NCBI GenBank assembly: GCA_046351135.1
Contig: JAXLZA010000007.1
Coordinates: 124,001 to 188,000, forward strand
Direction of reading: 5' to 3'
DNA length: 64,000 nt
From: UBA4427 sp046351135
GTDB taxonomy: Bacteria > Myxococcota_A > UBA9160 > UBA4427
Shown: positions 8,509-16,693 of the stretch, piece by piece
Position numbering within the stretch: the first letter of the stretch is position 1
Layout: the number at the start of each line of letters is the position of its first letter
Program-made: the position numbers and the translations under genes
The notes under the pieces: generated by a model
Seen by the model: only the letters and a program-made list of their open reading frames with translations
What the model was told of the DNA's origin: nothing
The model's database searches: none

Positions 8509-8514
8509 TATGCT
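8509..8514 (+). promoter_or_regulatory. Predicted -10 box TATGCT of psd (leaderless)
   Basis: TATGCT ends seven bases before the ATG at 8522 and no Shine-Dalgarno lies between, so transcription would start at or next to the start codon. The same box and gap recur before the genes at 11751 and 42064. No clear -35 is seen. Confidence 0.5.
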
Positions 8515-8521
8515 CCGGCGC

Positions 8522-9445
8522 ATGACGACGGAAGCTGGTGACGATCGCGCGACGCTCGGGGTGGCGTCGCGCGCGCTGCTCGGACTGCTCCATCTGCTCC
8601 CCCGCAACGCGATCTCCCGGGCGATGGGCTGGCTGGCCTCGCGCCGGCTGCCGGCGCCGCTGCAGCGCCTCGAGCTCGAGCTCTTCGTCCGGCTGGCCGG
8701 CATCGACCGGAGCGAGTTCGCGCGTCCGCTCGAGAGCTATCCCTCGCTCCAGCAGCTCTTCACCCGCGCGCTCGCCCCGGGCGCACGGCCGCTCGAGGGT
8801 GGGGAGGAGATCCTCGTCTCGCCGTGTGACGGCGCCTGGGGGACCTCCGGGGGGATCGAGCGCGGACGGCTGCTCCAGGTGAAGGGGCGTCCCTACCGCG
8901 TCGCGGATCTGATCGGGGACGAGCACCTCGCCGAGCGCTACGAGGGCGGGCAGTTCGCGACGCTCTACCTCTCGCCCCGCGACTACCATCGCTTCCACAC
9001 CCCCGCCGCCGGCCGCATCACGCGCCTCGTCTACCGGCCCGGCTCGCTCTGGCCCGTCAACGCGATCGGCCTGCAGGGGATCGACGGGCTCTTCGCGCGC
9101 AACGAACGGATCTGCGCCTTCCTCGAGGTCGACGACCCGGCGCGCGCGCGCGGTGGTGTGGGATCGGCGCCGATCGCGATGGTCGCCGTCGGGGCCACGA
9201 TGGTGGGGAGCGTGCGGCTCGCCTTCGATGCGATGGCCACCAATCGCCCGGGCGCCGAGCCCGAGGATCGCGAGCTCGGCGCGCAGGCGCCCGTCTTCGC
9301 CCGGGGCGCCGAGTGGGGCCACTTCGAGTTCGGCTCCACGATCGTCCTGCTCGTCCCGCCCGACCGCTTCCGCCTCGAGCCGCGCCCCGTCGGCACCCCC
9401 CTTCGCCTCGGCCGCGCGATCGGCCGGATCCTTCCGTCCGCCTGA
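8522..9445 (+). CDS. psd: Phosphatidylserine decarboxylase
   Basis: 307 residues. The enzyme decarboxylates phosphatidylserine to phosphatidylethanolamine at the inner membrane and self-cleaves to create a pyruvoyl cofactor. The self-cleavage motif is FGST with Ser272 (family LGST). Other signatures are SPCDG, the His pair in SPRDYHRFHTP and PGSLWPVN. Start choice: an in-frame ATG at 8510 lies inside the predicted -10 box TATGCT, so the ATG at 8522 is preferred. Next to it downstream is an enoyl-CoA hydratase separated by 10 bases. Confidence 0.93.
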   Translation: MTTEAGDDRATLGVASRALLGLLHLLPRNAISRAMGWLASRRLPAPLQRLELELFVRLAGIDRSEFARPLESYPSLQQLFTRALAPGARPLEGGEEILVSPCDGAWGTSGGIERGRLLQVKGRPYRVADLIGDEHLAERYEGGQFATLYLSPRDYHRFHTPAAGRITRLVYRPGSLWPVNAIGLQGIDGLFARNERICAFLEVDDPARARGGVGSAPIAMVAVGATMVGSVRLAFDAMATNRPGAEPEDRELGAQAPVFARGAEWGHFEFGSTIVLLVPPDRFRLEPRPVGTPLRLGRAIGRILPSA

Positions 9446-9455
9446 GGAGCCGACC

Positions 9456-10352
9456 ATGCCCGCGACGACCCTGCACGCCTACTCGACCCTCCGCCTCGAG
9501 GCCGAGGACGGCATCGCGACCCTGACCCTCGACCGCGCCGACCGCATGAACGCCTTCACCTTCGCGATGGCCCGCGAGTGGCTCGACGCCCTCGAGCGCA
9601 TCGACGCCGACGACGCGATCCGTGCGGTGATCGTGACCGGCGCCGGCAAGGCCTTCTGCGCGGGGGCGGATCTCTCGGGCGGCGGCGGCACCTTCGATCC
9701 GAACGAGGGCGAGATGCAGGACGCGTCGGCGACCCCCGCGGCGCCCCGGGACATCGGCGGCATGATCGCGTTGCGCCTCTACCGGTGTCGCAAGCCGATC
9801 CTCGCCGCGGTCAACGGTGCGGCGGTCGGCGTCGGGGTCACGGCGATCCTGCCGATGGACGTCCGCCTCGCCAGCGAGCGCGCCCGCTTCGGCTTCGTCT
9901 TCACCCGCCGCGGGATCGTGCCCGAGGCCTGCAGCAGCTGGTTCCTGCCGCGGGTGGTCGGGATCGCGCGGGCCATGGAGTGGGTCACGACCGGTCGCGT
10001 CTTCGACGCTGCCGAGGCGCTCCGCGGCGGGCTGGTCAGCGAGGTCCTGCCGCCCGACGCGCTGCTGCCCCGGGCGCGGGCGCTCGCGACCGAGATCGCC
10101 GCGAACACGAGCGCGGTCTCCGTCGCGCTCGCGCGGCAGATGATGTGGCAGATGCTCGGGGCGCCGCATCCGATGGCCGCCCATCGCCTCGACTCCGCGG
10201 CGATGACGTACATGGGCGCCCGTGGCGACAGCCGAGAAGGCGTCGACAGCTTCCTCGAGAAGCGCCCCGCGCGCTTCCCGCTCACGGTCTCCGGCGACTT
10301 TCCCGAAGCCCTCCCGTGGCCCTGGCCCGTCGAGCCTCCGTACGAACCCTGA
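9456..10352 (+). CDS. Enoyl-CoA hydratase/isomerase family protein
   Basis: 298 residues, crotonase fold. The oxyanion-hole segments are visible: GKAFCAGADLSGGGG near residue 68 and AAVNGAAVGVGVT near 116. The second catalytic Glu is likely the one in RRGIVPEACSSWFL. Substrate is probably an acyl-CoA in fatty-acid or related catabolism but cannot be fixed from sequence. A Shine-Dalgarno GAGGAG sits nine bases before the ATG. It follows psd by 10 bases and may share its transcript. Confidence 0.85.
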   Translation: MPATTLHAYSTLRLEAEDGIATLTLDRADRMNAFTFAMAREWLDALERIDADDAIRAVIVTGAGKAFCAGADLSGGGGTFDPNEGEMQDASATPAAPRDIGGMIALRLYRCRKPILAAVNGAAVGVGVTAILPMDVRLASERARFGFVFTRRGIVPEACSSWFLPRVVGIARAMEWVTTGRVFDAAEALRGGLVSEVLPPDALLPRARALATEIAANTSAVSVALARQMMWQMLGAPHPMAAHRLDSAAMTYMGARGDSREGVDSFLEKRPARFPLTVSGDFPEALPWPWPVEPPYEP

Positions 10353-10375
10353 GCAGCACGCGCGCGTTTCCCGCT

Positions 10376-10389
10376 CGGCGGGCCCGCCG
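10376..10389. repeat. 14-base perfect palindrome in intergenic gap
   Basis: CGGCGGGCCCGCCG lies between the hydratase stop and the EAL-HDOD gene. As RNA it could form a hairpin after the hydratase, but no T-run follows, so a terminator role is uncertain. Confidence 0.3.
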
Positions 10390-10460
10390 GCGCTCGCGCA
10401 AGGTCGATCGCCTCAGGCGGACCGCCGAAGCGCCGATGGGGGGTCGGGAGGGAGGAGCGC

Positions 10461-11702
10461 GTGTCCGAGGCAGCCTTCGTCGGCCGGCAGGCGATCGTCG
10501 ACCGCGACCGGAAGGTCGTGGCCTACGAGCTCCTCTATCGCCGCGGTCGCGGGTCGGTGGTCGCCGACTTCGACGAGCAGAACGCCGCGGCCGTGCGGGT
10601 CATCGCGAACACCTTCGCGTCGCTCGGCGAGGAGACGGTGCTCGGCGGGCTCGTCGGGTTCTTCAACGTGACTCGCGAGGTCTTCCTCTCCGAGGCGATC
10701 CACGCGCTGCCGAAGGAGCGCGTCGTCGTCGAGCTGCTCGAGCACGTCGAGCCGGACCGTGAGATCGAGCGCCGCTGCCGCGCCCTGCGCGAGGCCGGCT
10801 ACACGATCGCCCTCGACGACTGGGTCCTCGACGATCCCCGGGCGAACCTCCTGCCCTACGTCGACGTGGTGAAGGTCGACCTGCCGTCGGTCGGGCTGCG
10901 CCCGCTGCGCCGGCTCGCGCGCACGCTCCGGGATGCCGGCAAGCTGACCCTCGCCGAGAAGGTCGAGACCCAGGCGGAGTTCGACGCCTGCCTGAAGGCC
11001 GGCTTCGATCGCTTCCAGGGCTACTTCTTCGCGCGGCCGGTGGTGCTCGAGGGGGCGCTGCTCGATCCGTCCCAGACGACGCTCCTGCGCCTGCTCCAGC
11101 AGCTCTCCGTCGGTGCCGAGACCGCGGCGATCGTCGACAGCTTCAAGCAGGACGCGAAGCTCGGCGTCAACCTGATCCGCATCGTGAACACCGCCGGCAA
11201 CGCCGGGCGGCTGCGCATCGAGTCGATCGAGGACGGGGTCCGGCATCTCGGGCTCAAGCATCTCTCGCGCTGGGTGTCGGTGCTGCTCTTCGCCCAGGGG
11301 CGGACCGGCGGAGTCCGCGATCCGCTCCTCACGCTGGCGGCCCATCGCGGCCGTCTGATGGAGCTCGTCGCCGAGGACGTCGTGCAGCGCCGCACCCTCG
11401 GCTTCGACCGCGAGCGCGCCTTCCTGGTCGGCATGCTCTCCCTCGTCGACGCGCTGCTCGGCCGCCCGATCGAGGAGATCGCTCGCGAGCTGCGGCTCGC
11501 ACCGGAGATCGAGGCCGCGCTCATCCGGCGCGAGGGCGATCTCGGCCGCCTGCTCGGTCTCGCCGAGGCGGCCGAGCGCGGGGACGTCGACGCGATCCAG
11601 GCGGCGCTCGCCTGGCTCGGTCTCCCGCTCGAGCGCTTCCAGGCCCACGAGCACGCCGTCTACGCGTGGATCCACGCGCTGCAGCAGAGCCTCTCGGCCT
11701 GA
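10461..11702 (+). CDS. EAL-HDOD (YuxH-like) signalling protein
   Basis: 413 residues. Residues ~1-200 are an EAL-type c-di-GMP phosphodiesterase fold: YELLYR at the position of the first EAL helix, ELLEHVE, IALDDW, VKVDL, AEKVET and DRFQGYFFARP. The canonical EAL tripeptide is replaced by ELL, so catalysis is doubtful. Residues ~205-400 are an HDOD domain (VNLIRIVNTAGNAG, SIEDGVRHLGL). Proteins of this architecture act as regulators, some binding rather than cleaving c-di-GMP. The start is GTG at 10461, directly preceded by GGAGGAGCGC. A second HDOD protein lies at 41002. Confidence 0.88.
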   Translation: MSEAAFVGRQAIVDRDRKVVAYELLYRRGRGSVVADFDEQNAAAVRVIANTFASLGEETVLGGLVGFFNVTREVFLSEAIHALPKERVVVELLEHVEPDREIERRCRALREAGYTIALDDWVLDDPRANLLPYVDVVKVDLPSVGLRPLRRLARTLRDAGKLTLAEKVETQAEFDACLKAGFDRFQGYFFARPVVLEGALLDPSQTTLLRLLQQLSVGAETAAIVDSFKQDAKLGVNLIRIVNTAGNAGRLRIESIEDGVRHLGLKHLSRWVSVLLFAQGRTGGVRDPLLTLAAHRGRLMELVAEDVVQRRTLGFDRERAFLVGMLSLVDALLGRPIEEIARELRLAPEIEAALIRREGDLGRLLGLAEAAERGDVDAIQAALAWLGLPLERFQAHEHAVYAWIHALQQSLSA

Positions 11703-11737
11703 GCCGGTCGGCCTGAAGGAAAGCCCGAGGCGTCCGG

Positions 11738-11743
11738 TATGCT
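11738..11743 (+). promoter_or_regulatory. Predicted -10 box TATGCT before the GMC small subunit
   Basis: TATGCT is followed by seven bases and a GTG at 11751, the same geometry as before psd and the EthD gene. The ATG contained in the box is in frame with the downstream gene and is likely a false start. Confidence 0.5.
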
Positions 11744-11750
11744 CGGCCCC

Positions 11751-12416
11751 GTGCTCACCGCCTTCCTGGTCTTCGGTGCCGCCCTCGTGCTCGCGATCGC
11801 GCTGCAGCGACGCTGCTTCGCCGGCTACCCCGCGCCGCCGCCGGGCCTCGCCGTGCTCCATCGCGGCGAGGCGGCCTTCATCCAGGCGGCGGCGGAGGTC
11901 CTGTTTCCCGACGGCGCGGGTCTGCCCGTCGTCGGCGTCGACGCCCATCTCCCGCTCTACGTCGACCACCACCTCTCCGTGCTCCCGCCGAAGCAGCGCC
12001 TCCAGATCCGCGCGCTGCTCGCGCTCTTCGAGCACGTGACGCTGGTGCAGCCCGCCGACGTCCCGGGCGGCCGCGATCGCTTCTCGAGCCTGCCGCCCGC
12101 GGCGCGGGTCGCGGTGCTCGAGCGGATCGCGAGCCATCCGACCCTCTCGATCCGGATCCTGTTCACCGCGCTGCGCGCCGTGCTCTCCCTCGGCTACCTC
12201 GGGCATCCCGCGAACCTGCGCGAGCTCGGGCTCGCGCCCTTCGAGCTCGAGCCCGCGGTGAGCGAGGCCGAGCTGCTGTTTCCCCGGATCGGCGCGCTGC
12301 CGCTCTCGATCGGCTTCGGGCTCGCCGATCGCACGGATCCCGCCCGCCTCGCGCCCCTCGATCCGAAGGGCCCGCGCCACCGCGCCTACCTGCGCTCGAG
12401 CCGGGACTCGCGATGA
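11751..12416 (+). CDS. Small membrane-anchored subunit of GMC oxidoreductase (gluconate 2-dehydrogenase subunit 3-like)
   Basis: 221 residues. One N-terminal transmembrane helix (LTAFLVFGAALVLAIAL) precedes a helical domain with the motif pattern FSSLPPAARVAVLERI and VLSLGYLGHPA. That pattern resembles the small subunit (DUF/Gluconate_2-dh3) that accompanies membrane GMC dehydrogenases. The stop overlaps the start of the GMC gene by ATGA, strongly supporting a complex. The start is taken as GTG 11751, because the in-frame ATG at 11739 sits inside the predicted -10 box TATGCT. Subunit assignment is by resemblance and context. Confidence 0.65.
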   Translation: MLTAFLVFGAALVLAIALQRRCFAGYPAPPPGLAVLHRGEAAFIQAAAEVLFPDGAGLPVVGVDAHLPLYVDHHLSVLPPKQRLQIRALLALFEHVTLVQPADVPGGRDRFSSLPPAARVAVLERIASHPTLSIRILFTALRAVLSLGYLGHPANLRELGLAPFELEPAVSEAELLFPRIGALPLSIGFGLADRTDPARLAPLDPKGPRHRAYLRSSRDSR

Positions 12417-14038
12417 GCGACCTGCGGGCGAGCATCGATCGCCATTCCGAGGTGGCCGGCGAGGGGGCCGCCGGCGCGGCTGCCGGGGACTGGCTCGCCG
12501 CGGCGCGCGAGCGGGTGCGCGTCTTCGCCCAGTACGACGGTCCGATCCAGGAGAAGGCCGACGTCGTCGTCGTCGGCTCGGGGCCCTGTGGCGCGGTCGC
12601 GGCCTACGAGCTGGCGCGGGCGGGCAAGGACGTGATCCTGGTCGAGGAGGGACCGCCCTTCACGGTGCGGGACTTCGAGCTCGACGGGAACCTCTCGATG
12701 ACGCGCACGATGCGCGAGGGCGGCCTGCGCATGACGCGCGGGACGACGATGCCGACGATGCAGGCGGTGGCCCTCGGCGGCGGCTCGCTCGTCAACTCGG
12801 CGATCTGCGTCCGGCCGCCGCAGTCGGTCTTCGACGGCTGGGCGACGGGCTTCGATCTCGAGCGCACGAGCCGCGAGGCTCTCGATCCCCACTTCGACGC
12901 GATCGGCGCCTTCCTCGGCATCGCGCCGACCCCCGACGCCGTGCAGGGCCGCCGCAATCTGCTCTTTCGCGACGCCTGCAACGCCCTCGGCCTGTCCTCC
13001 GAGCCGATCGCGCGCAACGTCCGCGGCTGTCGCGGCAGCGGCGAGTGCTTCACCGGCTGCCGCAGCCGCGCCAAGCAGAGCATGGACGTGAGCTATGTCC
13101 CGGCGGCGCTGCGCGCGGGGGCGCGGGTGATGACGAGCCTGCAGGTCCAGGCGGTGCGCCACGTCGGCCGCCGCGCGACGGGCGTCGCGGGCCACGTCGT
13201 CGTGCCGTTCTCCGGCGGCAGCCGCGCCGGCCGGACCCATCGCTTCTCGATCGACGCGAAGGCCGTCGTGCTCGCCGCGGGCTGCACCTCGACGCCGGTC
13301 CTGCTCCGCCAGAGCGGGAACCTCGCCAATCGCTCGGGGCAGGTCGGCCGCAACCTCCAGTTCCATCCCGGGGTCGCCATCGCCGGCGTCTTCCCCGAGC
13401 CGGTCGATCCCCAGTTCGGGGCGACCCAGGGCTATCAATCCCTGGCGTTCCTCGAGGAGGGCTTCAAGCTCGAGACCCTGTGGGCGCCCCCGCCGCTGCT
13501 CTCGATGCGCTTTCCCGGGATGGGCGCGGAGCTGCAGGCCCATTATGCGGAGCTCCCCCGGATGGCCGTCTGGGACGCGATCGTCGGGGCGAACCGCTCC
13601 CTCGGCGAGGTCCGCACCCGGCCCTGGTCGACGAATCCGGTGCTCCACTGGCGGATCCACCACGAGGACCTCGCGATCCTGCGCCGTGCGCTGCACGTGA
13701 TCGCCCGGCTGTTCTTCGCCGCCGGGGCCACGAAGATCCTGCCCGGCGTCCACGGCTTCGCCGAGGAGATGACGAGCGAGGAGGAGGCCCGGGCGCTCGA
13801 CTCGCCGGCGGTGCGCCCCGAGAACCTCGTGATGGGGGGCAACCACGTCTTCTGCACGACCCGCATGCACGGCGACCCGGATCGGGGCGTGGTCGACGAG
13901 GACGGCCGCTGCCACGACCTCGAGAACCTCTACGTCGCGGATACCGGCATCTTCCCGATGTGCCCGTCGGTCAATCCGATGTGGACGGGCATGGCGCTCG
14001 CCCGGCGCCAGGCCCTGGCCCTCGTCGATCGCCTCTGA
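12413..14038 (+). CDS. GMC-family FAD oxidoreductase
   Basis: 541 residues. The FAD-binding dinucleotide fold is at residues 50-80 (VVVVGSGPCGAVAAYELARAG). A Cys-rich stretch around residue 205 (RGCRGSGECFTGCRSRAKQS) is characteristic of the glucose-methanol-choline subgroup found with small helical subunits. The C-terminal active-site/FAD segment is SVNPMWTGMALARRQAL. It oxidises an alcohol, sugar or sterol-type hydroxyl, but the substrate is unknown. Electrons may pass via the coupled membrane subunit to the respiratory chain (inference). The start overlaps the previous stop. Confidence 0.88.
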   Translation: MSDLRASIDRHSEVAGEGAAGAAAGDWLAAARERVRVFAQYDGPIQEKADVVVVGSGPCGAVAAYELARAGKDVILVEEGPPFTVRDFELDGNLSMTRTMREGGLRMTRGTTMPTMQAVALGGGSLVNSAICVRPPQSVFDGWATGFDLERTSREALDPHFDAIGAFLGIAPTPDAVQGRRNLLFRDACNALGLSSEPIARNVRGCRGSGECFTGCRSRAKQSMDVSYVPAALRAGARVMTSLQVQAVRHVGRRATGVAGHVVVPFSGGSRAGRTHRFSIDAKAVVLAAGCTSTPVLLRQSGNLANRSGQVGRNLQFHPGVAIAGVFPEPVDPQFGATQGYQSLAFLEEGFKLETLWAPPPLLSMRFPGMGAELQAHYAELPRMAVWDAIVGANRSLGEVRTRPWSTNPVLHWRIHHEDLAILRRALHVIARLFFAAGATKILPGVHGFAEEMTSEEEARALDSPAVRPENLVMGGNHVFCTTRMHGDPDRGVVDEDGRCHDLENLYVADTGIFPMCPSVNPMWTGMALARRQALALVDRL

Positions 14039-14127
14039 AATGGATCCGAGGTCACCGGAATCCGTCCGGATTCCCCGATCGGCAGAGCCCCCTTCAGGTC
14101 GGCGGCGGGGCGGCCGATGCAGCCGCC

Positions 14128-14523
14128 ATGCCCCTGCGCCCCGAGCACACCCGCACGACGATCCGAAGCCTGGTTCCGGCTCTGCTCGTCCTGCTGTCGG
14201 CCGGCGCCGCCTCGGCCTACGACCCCGACGCGAGCGTCCACGGCAACTACCGCGGGCAGTGCCGCCGGCTGACCAAGCAGCTCGCCTACTACGAGAAGAC
14301 GGTCCTTCCGATGGCGATCCAGCGTCGCAATCTCGCCTGGGAGAAGGCGACGAACGATCAGATCACGCGGATCTGGAACAAGCGCGCCGATCTCTGTCCC
14401 AAGTACGGGAAGGAGCGGGCCCGCCTGCTGCGCGCCCTCGACCGGATCCGGGCCTTCAACAAGCTGCTGGCCCAGGCCGGCCGGGCCACCCTCCGCTACT
14501 TCACCGCCGGCGGGACGCCCTGA
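14128..14523 (+). CDS. Small secreted protein of unknown function
   Basis: 131 residues. The signal peptide is clear (RSLVPALLVLLSAGAASA, cleavage before YDPDAS). The mature part is basic, helical and has two Cys (GQCRRL and DLCPKY) that could form a disulfide. Aromatic and Lys/Arg residues are frequent. I recognise no family. No obvious Shine-Dalgarno precedes the ATG at 14128; the reading frame and signal peptide decide the start. It sits between the GMC gene and a metallopeptidase-like gene on the same strand. Confidence 0.65.
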   Translation: MPLRPEHTRTTIRSLVPALLVLLSAGAASAYDPDASVHGNYRGQCRRLTKQLAYYEKTVLPMAIQRRNLAWEKATNDQITRIWNKRADLCPKYGKERARLLRALDRIRAFNKLLAQAGRATLRYFTAGGTP

Positions 14524-14620
14524 GCCCGGCGCGTCCGTCCGGATCCGCCCGTCGGCCCGCCCCGACCCTCCCCGCGCCCGATCCCGTAGACTTCCGCCGA
14601 CGCGCTCACTTCGCGGAGGG

Positions 14621-15502
14621 ATGGGCATGATCTCCTGGCCTTTCGTTCGGCTCGTCTCGATGCTCGCAGCGCCGAAGGTCCGCGTGTCCGCGCTCGTCGG
14701 TGCGCTCGCCTTCGCGCTGGCCGTCGTCGCGCTCGCGACCCGACCGGCCGGGGCGATCGGGGACGAGGGCGCCGACGGGCGCTTCGAGCGCCGCGACTCC
14801 TTCCACTTCACGCTCTACCAGGACGTCGACCTCGACGAGAGCTCGGGGATCGCCGGCTCGCGCCAGTTCGAGCAGGACGTCCTGCGGGAGCTCGAGGCCG
14901 CCTACGAGCGCCTCGACCGCCTGCTCGCGCTGCGGCCCGATCGCAAGCTCGAGGTCACGGTCTGGGATCCCGGGCTCTTCGATGCGCGCTTCGCCGGGCT
15001 CTTCCGGTTTCCCGCGGCGGGCTTCTACGGCGGCTCGATCCAGATCCGGGGGGCGGCCGGGGTCACCGACGCGCTGGTGCGCGTGCTCCACCACGAGCTC
15101 GTCCACGCGGCGCTCGACGCCGAGTCTCGCCTCGTCCTGCCCGCCTGGCTGAACGAGGGGCTGGCGGAGTGGTTCGAGGCCCGGGCCTTCGGCAAGCGCG
15201 GGCTCACGCGCGGCGAGCAGGCGGCGCTCGTCTCGATCGCCCGGGCGGGCGGGCTGCCGGTGCTCGCGGACCTCTCGCGCCCGGGCTTCGGCGGGCTCGG
15301 GCCGGACGCGGCGGCGGTGGCGTATCTCGAGTCCTACGCGTTCATCGACTTCCTCGCTGCGACGGGGGGCGAGCGGAGCCTCGTCGAGCTCTGGTCGGCG
15401 GTGCTCCACTCGGGCAGCGTCGAGCGCGGGGTGCGGCGCGCCTACCGACGCGACCTCGAGACCCTGGAGCGTGCATTCCGCAGCACGCTCGGCGCGGCCT
15501 GA
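14621..15502 (+). CDS. Secreted gluzincin-type metallopeptidase-like protein
   Basis: 293 residues. An N-terminal hydrophobic segment (VSALVGALAFALAVVALAT) ends in a likely signal peptidase site (RPAGA-IG). Zinc motif: HHELVHAAL near residue 165 (HExxH) followed by WLNEGLAEWFEA with the third ligand Glu, the peptidase MA-like/M1-like arrangement. A GGAGGG Shine-Dalgarno precedes the ATG at 14621; a second ATG at 14627 is possible. A TAGACT box lies at 14587-14592, leaving a short leader. The same protein class recurs at 39377. Substrate unknown. Confidence 0.75.
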   Translation: MGMISWPFVRLVSMLAAPKVRVSALVGALAFALAVVALATRPAGAIGDEGADGRFERRDSFHFTLYQDVDLDESSGIAGSRQFEQDVLRELEAAYERLDRLLALRPDRKLEVTVWDPGLFDARFAGLFRFPAAGFYGGSIQIRGAAGVTDALVRVLHHELVHAALDAESRLVLPAWLNEGLAEWFEARAFGKRGLTRGEQAALVSIARAGGLPVLADLSRPGFGGLGPDAAAVAYLESYAFIDFLAATGGERSLVELWSAVLHSGSVERGVRRAYRRDLETLERAFRSTLGAA

Positions 15503-15506
15503 TCGG

Positions 15507-15535
15507 TTGTGTCGGCGGGGGGCCTTCTCTAGCTT
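15507..15535 (+). promoter_or_regulatory. Predicted promoter TTGTGT-N17-TAGCTT
   Basis: The -35 is TTGTGT (15507-15512) and the -10 is TAGCTT (15530-15535), with a 17-base spacer. The GTG at 15542 begins seven bases beyond the -10, so the mRNA would be leaderless. A matching TTGTGG-N17-TAGCCT occurs before the gene at 29295. Confidence 0.5.
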
Positions 15536-15541
15536 GCGCCG

Positions 15542-16693
15542 GTGCGGATGCGACGGGTCGAGCGAGGGGCGGGGCGGACGGGCATGACGCGCCGTGGGGC
15601 GGCGATCGGGGCGATCCTGCTCGCCTCGTTCGTGCTCCTGGGCCGGGCCGAGCCCGGAGCCGCGGCCGAAGACCCGAGCTCGGGGGACGAGCCGGCCGCC
15701 GCGACCGCCGCCGAGTCGCCGGAGGACGCGACCGGCGAGCCGGCCGCGGACGAGAGTCGGCCCCCGCAATCCCACCGCCGCGCGCCGCCGTCCCCGATCG
15801 GCGCCCGCTTCGCCGAGCCCCTCGAAGGCCAGCGCATGCGGATCCGATACCAGTGGCGCCGCACGAAGTCCCAGGGCCTGCTGCTCGCCGATCGCGACGC
15901 GCGCCCGGGCTACGTCCGCGACGCACTCTTTCTCGATTACAACGAGACACCGCGGGCCCTCGACGTGACGACCCATACGATCGAGGTCGCCTACGCGCCC
16001 CATCCGCGCACGACCCTGATCCTGCAGGTCCCGTTCCTCGTGAAGGACCTCGAGACCCTCGAGGCCTCGGGCGATCGCCGCCGCGACCAGACCGAGGGCG
16101 TCGGGGACGTCACGCTCGGGCTCGTCGTCCCGTTCATCCGCCGCGGACGCGAGTCGTCCCACGTCCACATCGCCTTCGACGTGCCCAACGGGAGCTTCCG
16201 CAAGCACGACGCGACCGGCCGGCGCCTCCCGTACGACTCCCAGATCGGGAACGGGACCTTCGACTTCGAGTGGGGCTGGACCTATCGCGGCGAGCGCGAT
16301 CGCATCTCCTGGGGCGGCCAGGCGATCGGCCGGCATCCGCTCGACGAGAACGGGCTGGGGTATCGCGAGGGGAGCCGCTTCGAGGCCTCGCTCTGGAGCG
16401 GGGTGCGCCTCATCGATGGCCTCAGCGCGTCCCTGCGCGTCCAGTGGCAGAAGCAGAACAACCTCTCGGGCCGCGATCGCAGCTTCGATCCGATCACGAA
16501 TCCGGCCGAGAACGACAAGGCGCGGGGCGGGACGCGCCTCCTCGTCGGTCCGGGGCTCGCGTGGGATCTCCCCGGCGTGCTGCGCGGGCAGCGGCTCGCC
16601 GTCGAGCTCTCGGTGCCCGTCTATCAGAACCTCGACGGGCCCCAGCTCGAGCAGGACTGGACGCTCACGACGGGCTGGCAGTGGGCCTACTGA
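15542..16693 (+). CDS. Putative outer-membrane beta-barrel/transporter-like protein
   Basis: 383 residues from the GTG. A signal peptide (AAIGAILLASFVLLGRAEPGAAA) and an acidic/Ala-rich linker precede a domain of alternating beta-strand pattern, with aromatic ends and a terminal aromatic (WTLTTGWQWAY). It contains GVGDVTLGLVVPF, reminiscent of the MetA-pathway (phenol degradation) outer-membrane family. Alternative starts are ATG 15548 and 15584. GTG 15542 is chosen because it lies at the expected transcription start of the promoter at 15507-15535. Its stop overlaps the start of the copper-protein gene downstream, implying coupled translation. Export or channel function is inferred. Confidence 0.65.
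   Translation: MRMRRVERGAGRTGMTRRGAAIGAILLASFVLLGRAEPGAAAEDPSSGDEPAAATAAESPEDATGEPAADESRPPQSHRRAPPSPIGARFAEPLEGQRMRIRYQWRRTKSQGLLLADRDARPGYVRDALFLDYNETPRALDVTTHTIEVAYAPHPRTTLILQVPFLVKDLETLEASGDRRRDQTEGVGDVTLGLVVPFIRRGRESSHVHIAFDVPNGSFRKHDATGRRLPYDSQIGNGTFDFEWGWTYRGERDRISWGGQAIGRHPLDENGLGYREGSRFEASLWSGVRLIDGLSASLRVQWQKQNNLSGRDRSFDPITNPAENDKARGGTRLLVGPGLAWDLPGVLRGQRLAVELSVPVYQNLDGPQLEQDWTLTTGWQWAY

Noticed and set aside
10413..12380. Long minus-strand open frame across the EAL-HDOD and GMC small-subunit genes
   Set aside because: It is antisense to two well-supported genes and reads as charged low-complexity sequence.
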